A DNA stretch of 64,000 nucleotides, taken from positions 1,648,501 to 1,712,500 of the forward strand of contig JAAVLL010000001.1 in assembly GCA_012103035.1 (NCBI GenBank), written 5' to 3'. The notes below the pieces were generated by a model. That model was given only the letters and a program-made list of their open reading frames with translations. It ran no database searches and was not told where the DNA came from. This DNA is from Brucella oryzae (GTDB lineage Bacteria; Pseudomonadota; Alphaproteobacteria; Rhizobiales; Rhizobiaceae). A program made the position numbers and the translations under genes. This document shows, piece after piece, positions 61,623 through 64,000 of the stretch (its first letter is position 1; each line of letters begins with the position of its first letter).

Positions 61623-63505
61623 ATGCTTATTCTTGACGACATCTCCGTACGAATTGCCGGACGCCTCTTGATCGACCACGCCAGCGTAACGCTGCCTGCG
61701 GGATCGAAGACGGGTTTTGTTGGCCGCAACGGCACCGGCAAATCAACTCTGTTTCGCGTGATTACGGGAGATCTTGCGCCGGAAACCGGCAGCATCTCGC
61801 TTCCGAAGAATACACGTATCGGTCAGGTGGCGCAGGAAGCACCCGGCACCGACGAAGCGCTGATCGAAATCGTCATGAAGGCGGACAAGGAGCGCACAGC
61901 ACTTCTTGAAGAGGCCGACACGGCAACCGACCCGCATCGTATTGCTGAAATTCACACCCGCCTCGCCGATATCGACGCCCATTCGGCGGAAGCGCGCGCA
62001 GGCGCCATTCTCTCCGGTCTCGGTTTCAACGCCGAAGCACAACGCCAGCCGGCCTCCGCGTTTTCAGGTGGTTGGCGCATGCGCGTCGCACTCGCCGCCG
62101 TTCTCTTTGCCGAACCAGACCTGCTGCTCCTCGACGAACCGACCAACTATCTCGACCTTGAAGGCGTGCTGTGGCTGGTCGACTATGTGAAGCGCTATCC
62201 GCACACAGTCATCATCATCAGCCACGACCGCGATCTTTTGAACTCGGCGACCAGCTCGATCATGCATCTCGACCAGAAGAAGATCAGCTTCTGGCGAGGC
62301 AACTACGATCAGTTCGAGCGCCAGCGCCACGAAATGCTGGAATTGCAGCAAAAGGCCCATGCCAAGCAGGAAGCCCACCGCAAGCATATGGAAAGCTTTG
62401 TGGAGCGATTTCGCGCCAAGGCGACCAAGGCGCGGCAGGCACAGTCGCGCCTGAAGGCTTTGGAAAAGCTCAAGCCCATTGAGCTTTATGTTGAAAGCCA
62501 TGTGCAGCCCTTCCGCTTTCCGGATGCGGAGAAGAAAGCCGCCTCCCCGATCATAGCTCTCGACAATGCGGATGTGGGCTACGTGCCGGGCAAGCCGGTG
62601 CTGCGCAATGTGACGCTGCGCATCGACAATGACGACCGCATCGCGCTTCTCGGCTCGAACGGCAACGGCAAGTCGACGCTGGCCAAGCTGATTGCCGGTC
62701 GCCTGACGCCCGAAAAGGGCACACTGACGGTTTCGCCCAACCTGAAGGTTGCCTTCTTCGCGCAGCATCAGCTGGATGACCTCATACCGGAAGACAATGC
62801 CATCGAGCATGTGCGCAAGCTGATGCCGACGGAACCGGAGGCGAAAGTGCGCGCCCGCGTTGCGCAGATGGGGCTTTCAACCGAGAAAATGCTGACACCG
62901 GCCAAAGACCTGTCCGGCGGCGAGAAAGCACGCCTTTTGATGGGGCTTGCAACCTTCCATGGTCCGAACCTGCTGATCCTCGACGAGCCGACCAACCATC
63001 TGGATATCGACAGCCGCGAAGAGCTTGTGCATGCGCTCAATGCTTTCAACGGCGCGGTTATCCTGATCGCCCACGACCGCCATCTGATCGAAGCCACGAT
63101 GGAACGGCTCTGGCTGGTCCGCGAAGGCGGCGTGAAGGCATTTGAAGGCGATCTCGATGAATACCGTCAGATCGTTCTGGCCGACGCCAAGGGAGAACCG
63201 GCCGCCGACCGCGACGATAGCGCCAGGGTCAACAAGGCAGAACAGCGAAAGCTCGCCGCCCAGAAGCGCGAATCCATGGCCCCTTGCAGAAAAAGATCAA
63301 GGAAACCGAAGCCTTGATTCAAAAACTGCAGAAACAGATTCAAGGCTTCACCGCGCAGCTTGAAGACCCTGCCCTTTACGAGAAGGAGCCGCAGAAGGCG
63401 ATCCGGATCAACAAGGACATGAGCGATGCCCGCTCCGCCCTTGCAGATGCTGAAGACAAGTGGCTGGAGCTTTCCACCGAATATGAAGAAGCAATGGCCG
63501 AATGA
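61623..63505 (+). CDS. ABC-F family ATPase (frameshifted)
   Basis: A soluble protein of about 627 residues with two ABC domains and no membrane part, so it is an ABC-F translation/ribosome factor (Uup/YheS-like). Walker A motifs: GFVGRNGTGKSTLFRV and LLGSNGNGKSTLAKLI. Signatures: FSGGWRMRVALA and LSGGEKARLLMG. The linker (VERFRAKATKARQAQSRLKA) and a C-terminal coiled coil (KIKETEALIQKLQKQIQGF) are typical. One base is missing near 63285. Confidence 0.88.
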
Positions 63506-63522
63506 GCGCTTATTTCTGCCGT

Positions 63523-63653
63523 CTGACATCAACTCTCATTATGGGTTGATGTCAGCCTATTAACGGCAATCGGATTTGACGGCAAAATCCCTCTATTTTG
63601 TTGTCAAACTGTTTTGACGTCATTACTCTGTCAGCAACCCGAGTTGATGACAG
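63523..63653. promoter_or_regulatory. cluster of TGAC/GTCA inverted repeats upstream of fic
   Basis: CTGACATCAAC (63523-63533) and GTTGATGTCAG (63545-63555) form a perfect 11-bp inverted repeat. GTCAAA-CTGT-TTTGAC lies near 63603, and CTGTCA / TGACAG near 63629-63653, with GTTGATGACAG repeating the first arm. They are candidate operators for the following gene; part may also terminate the ABC-F transcript. Confidence 0.55.
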
Positions 63654-63666
63654 AATCGACAATAAA

Positions 63667-64000
63667 ATGATCACCAAAGCCTACGACCTATCGGCAGCGG
63701 TCCACTATCATGCCGGAGCGTTTCCTCCCGCTTCTCTCGATTACGAGGCTCTGCTTGGCCCTCTTGAGGAGGCTGCAGCATCTCTAGCGCGTTACGATGC
63801 CAAAATGTCGAGCATGGTGAACAGCGAACTGTTTCTTGCCCCGCTGCGTCGTCAGGATGCAGTCAGTTCATCAAGAATGGAAGGTACGATCTCCACCATT
63901 GAGGAACTTTATCGCCTCGAAGCTGAAGAGGATGCGGGCGTTTCCGATCCCTACAGGGAAGCGCGCAACGACGATATAGAAACCTTCCTGTATTCCCGCG
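63667..64000 (+). CDS. Fic family protein, N-terminal part (runs off the window)
   Basis: ATG 63667 opens a frame with no stop to the window end. The product starts MITKAYDLSAAVHYHAGAF and carries the Fic N-terminal region with the inhibitory-helix motif SSRMEGTISTIEELYRLEAE, matching (S/T)xxxE(G/N). Fic enzymes AMPylate target proteins; some are toxins of toxin-antitoxin pairs. The catalytic HPFxxGNG motif lies beyond the window and cannot be checked. Confidence 0.75.
   Translation, partial: MITKAYDLSAAVHYHAGAFPPASLDYEALLGPLEEAAASLARYDAKMSSMVNSELFLAPLRRQDAVSSSRMEGTISTIEELYRLEAEEDAGVSDPYREARNDDIETFLYSR

Overview
The window is chromosomal DNA of an alphaproteobacterium of the family Brucellaceae, most likely the Ochrobactrum side of Brucella (B. 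anthropi/intermedia group). Three things point there. There is an Omp25-type outer-membrane protein (53931-54572). A class C beta-lactamase of the OCH type is divergent from an AmpR-like regulator (51645-53867), which classical Brucella lack. An array of the AGGGCAGT octamer known from Brucella VNTR loci lies at 13415-13500. Gene order is also typical: aspS-rnd-ppx-ppk, aapJQMP-metC, hdaA-permease-purMN, SDR-uvrC-pgsA-moaDE.

Layout. 0-9 kb: LdtR (MarR), a DUF411 metal-binding protein, a 3-hydroxyisobutyryl-CoA hydrolase, hemB, an RDD protein, bpt, a GNAT enzyme and parC. 9-17 kb: a secreted protein, aspS, and the RNase D / polyphosphate genes rnd, ppx and ppk. 17-22 kb: an accessory block with a flavin monooxygenase, two VOC proteins, an HxlR regulator, an SRPBCC-ArsR operon and a GNAT enzyme. 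22-29 kb: the general amino-acid ABC transporter aapJQMP, a PAP2 phosphatase and metC. 29-37 kb: an AI-2E-family permease, a glutamate-receptor-like channel, small envelope proteins, and a TetR regulator divergent from two pentapeptide-repeat proteins. 37-45 kb: tRNA-Arg, an NDUFS4-like complex I subunit, tRNA-Pro, an SH3 protein, an epimerase, hdaA, a second AI-2E permease, purM/purN and a DUF992 protein. 45-54 kb: a molybdopterin oxidoreductase, an EamA exporter, rlmJ, RNase T2, a GST, the OCH beta-lactamase with AmpR, and omp25. 54-64 kb: an SDR, uvrC, pgsA, moaD/moaE, a META-domain protein, ndk, a DinB-like protein, an ABC-F ATPase and the start of a Fic protein.

A dominant feature is that about 43 of roughly 65 protein genes are broken by one or more small frameshifts. 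Nearly all are single missing bases, often in short homopolymers, about 80 in total. They hit essential genes (parC, pgsA, aapJ, purM, uvrC), and restoring one base each time rebuilds the conserved protein exactly. I read these as uncorrected sequencing or assembly deletions rather than biology. Such genes are annotated over their full reconstructed span.

The remaining unexplained structure is mostly small palindromic elements sitting at gene ends, several of which supply the stop codon of the neighbouring gene. Other items are the octamer array, operator-like palindromes upstream of the SRPBCC-ArsR operon and of the Fic gene, the channel-like binding protein, and the tandem pentapeptide-repeat pair. 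I found no CRISPR array, prophage or insertion sequence.
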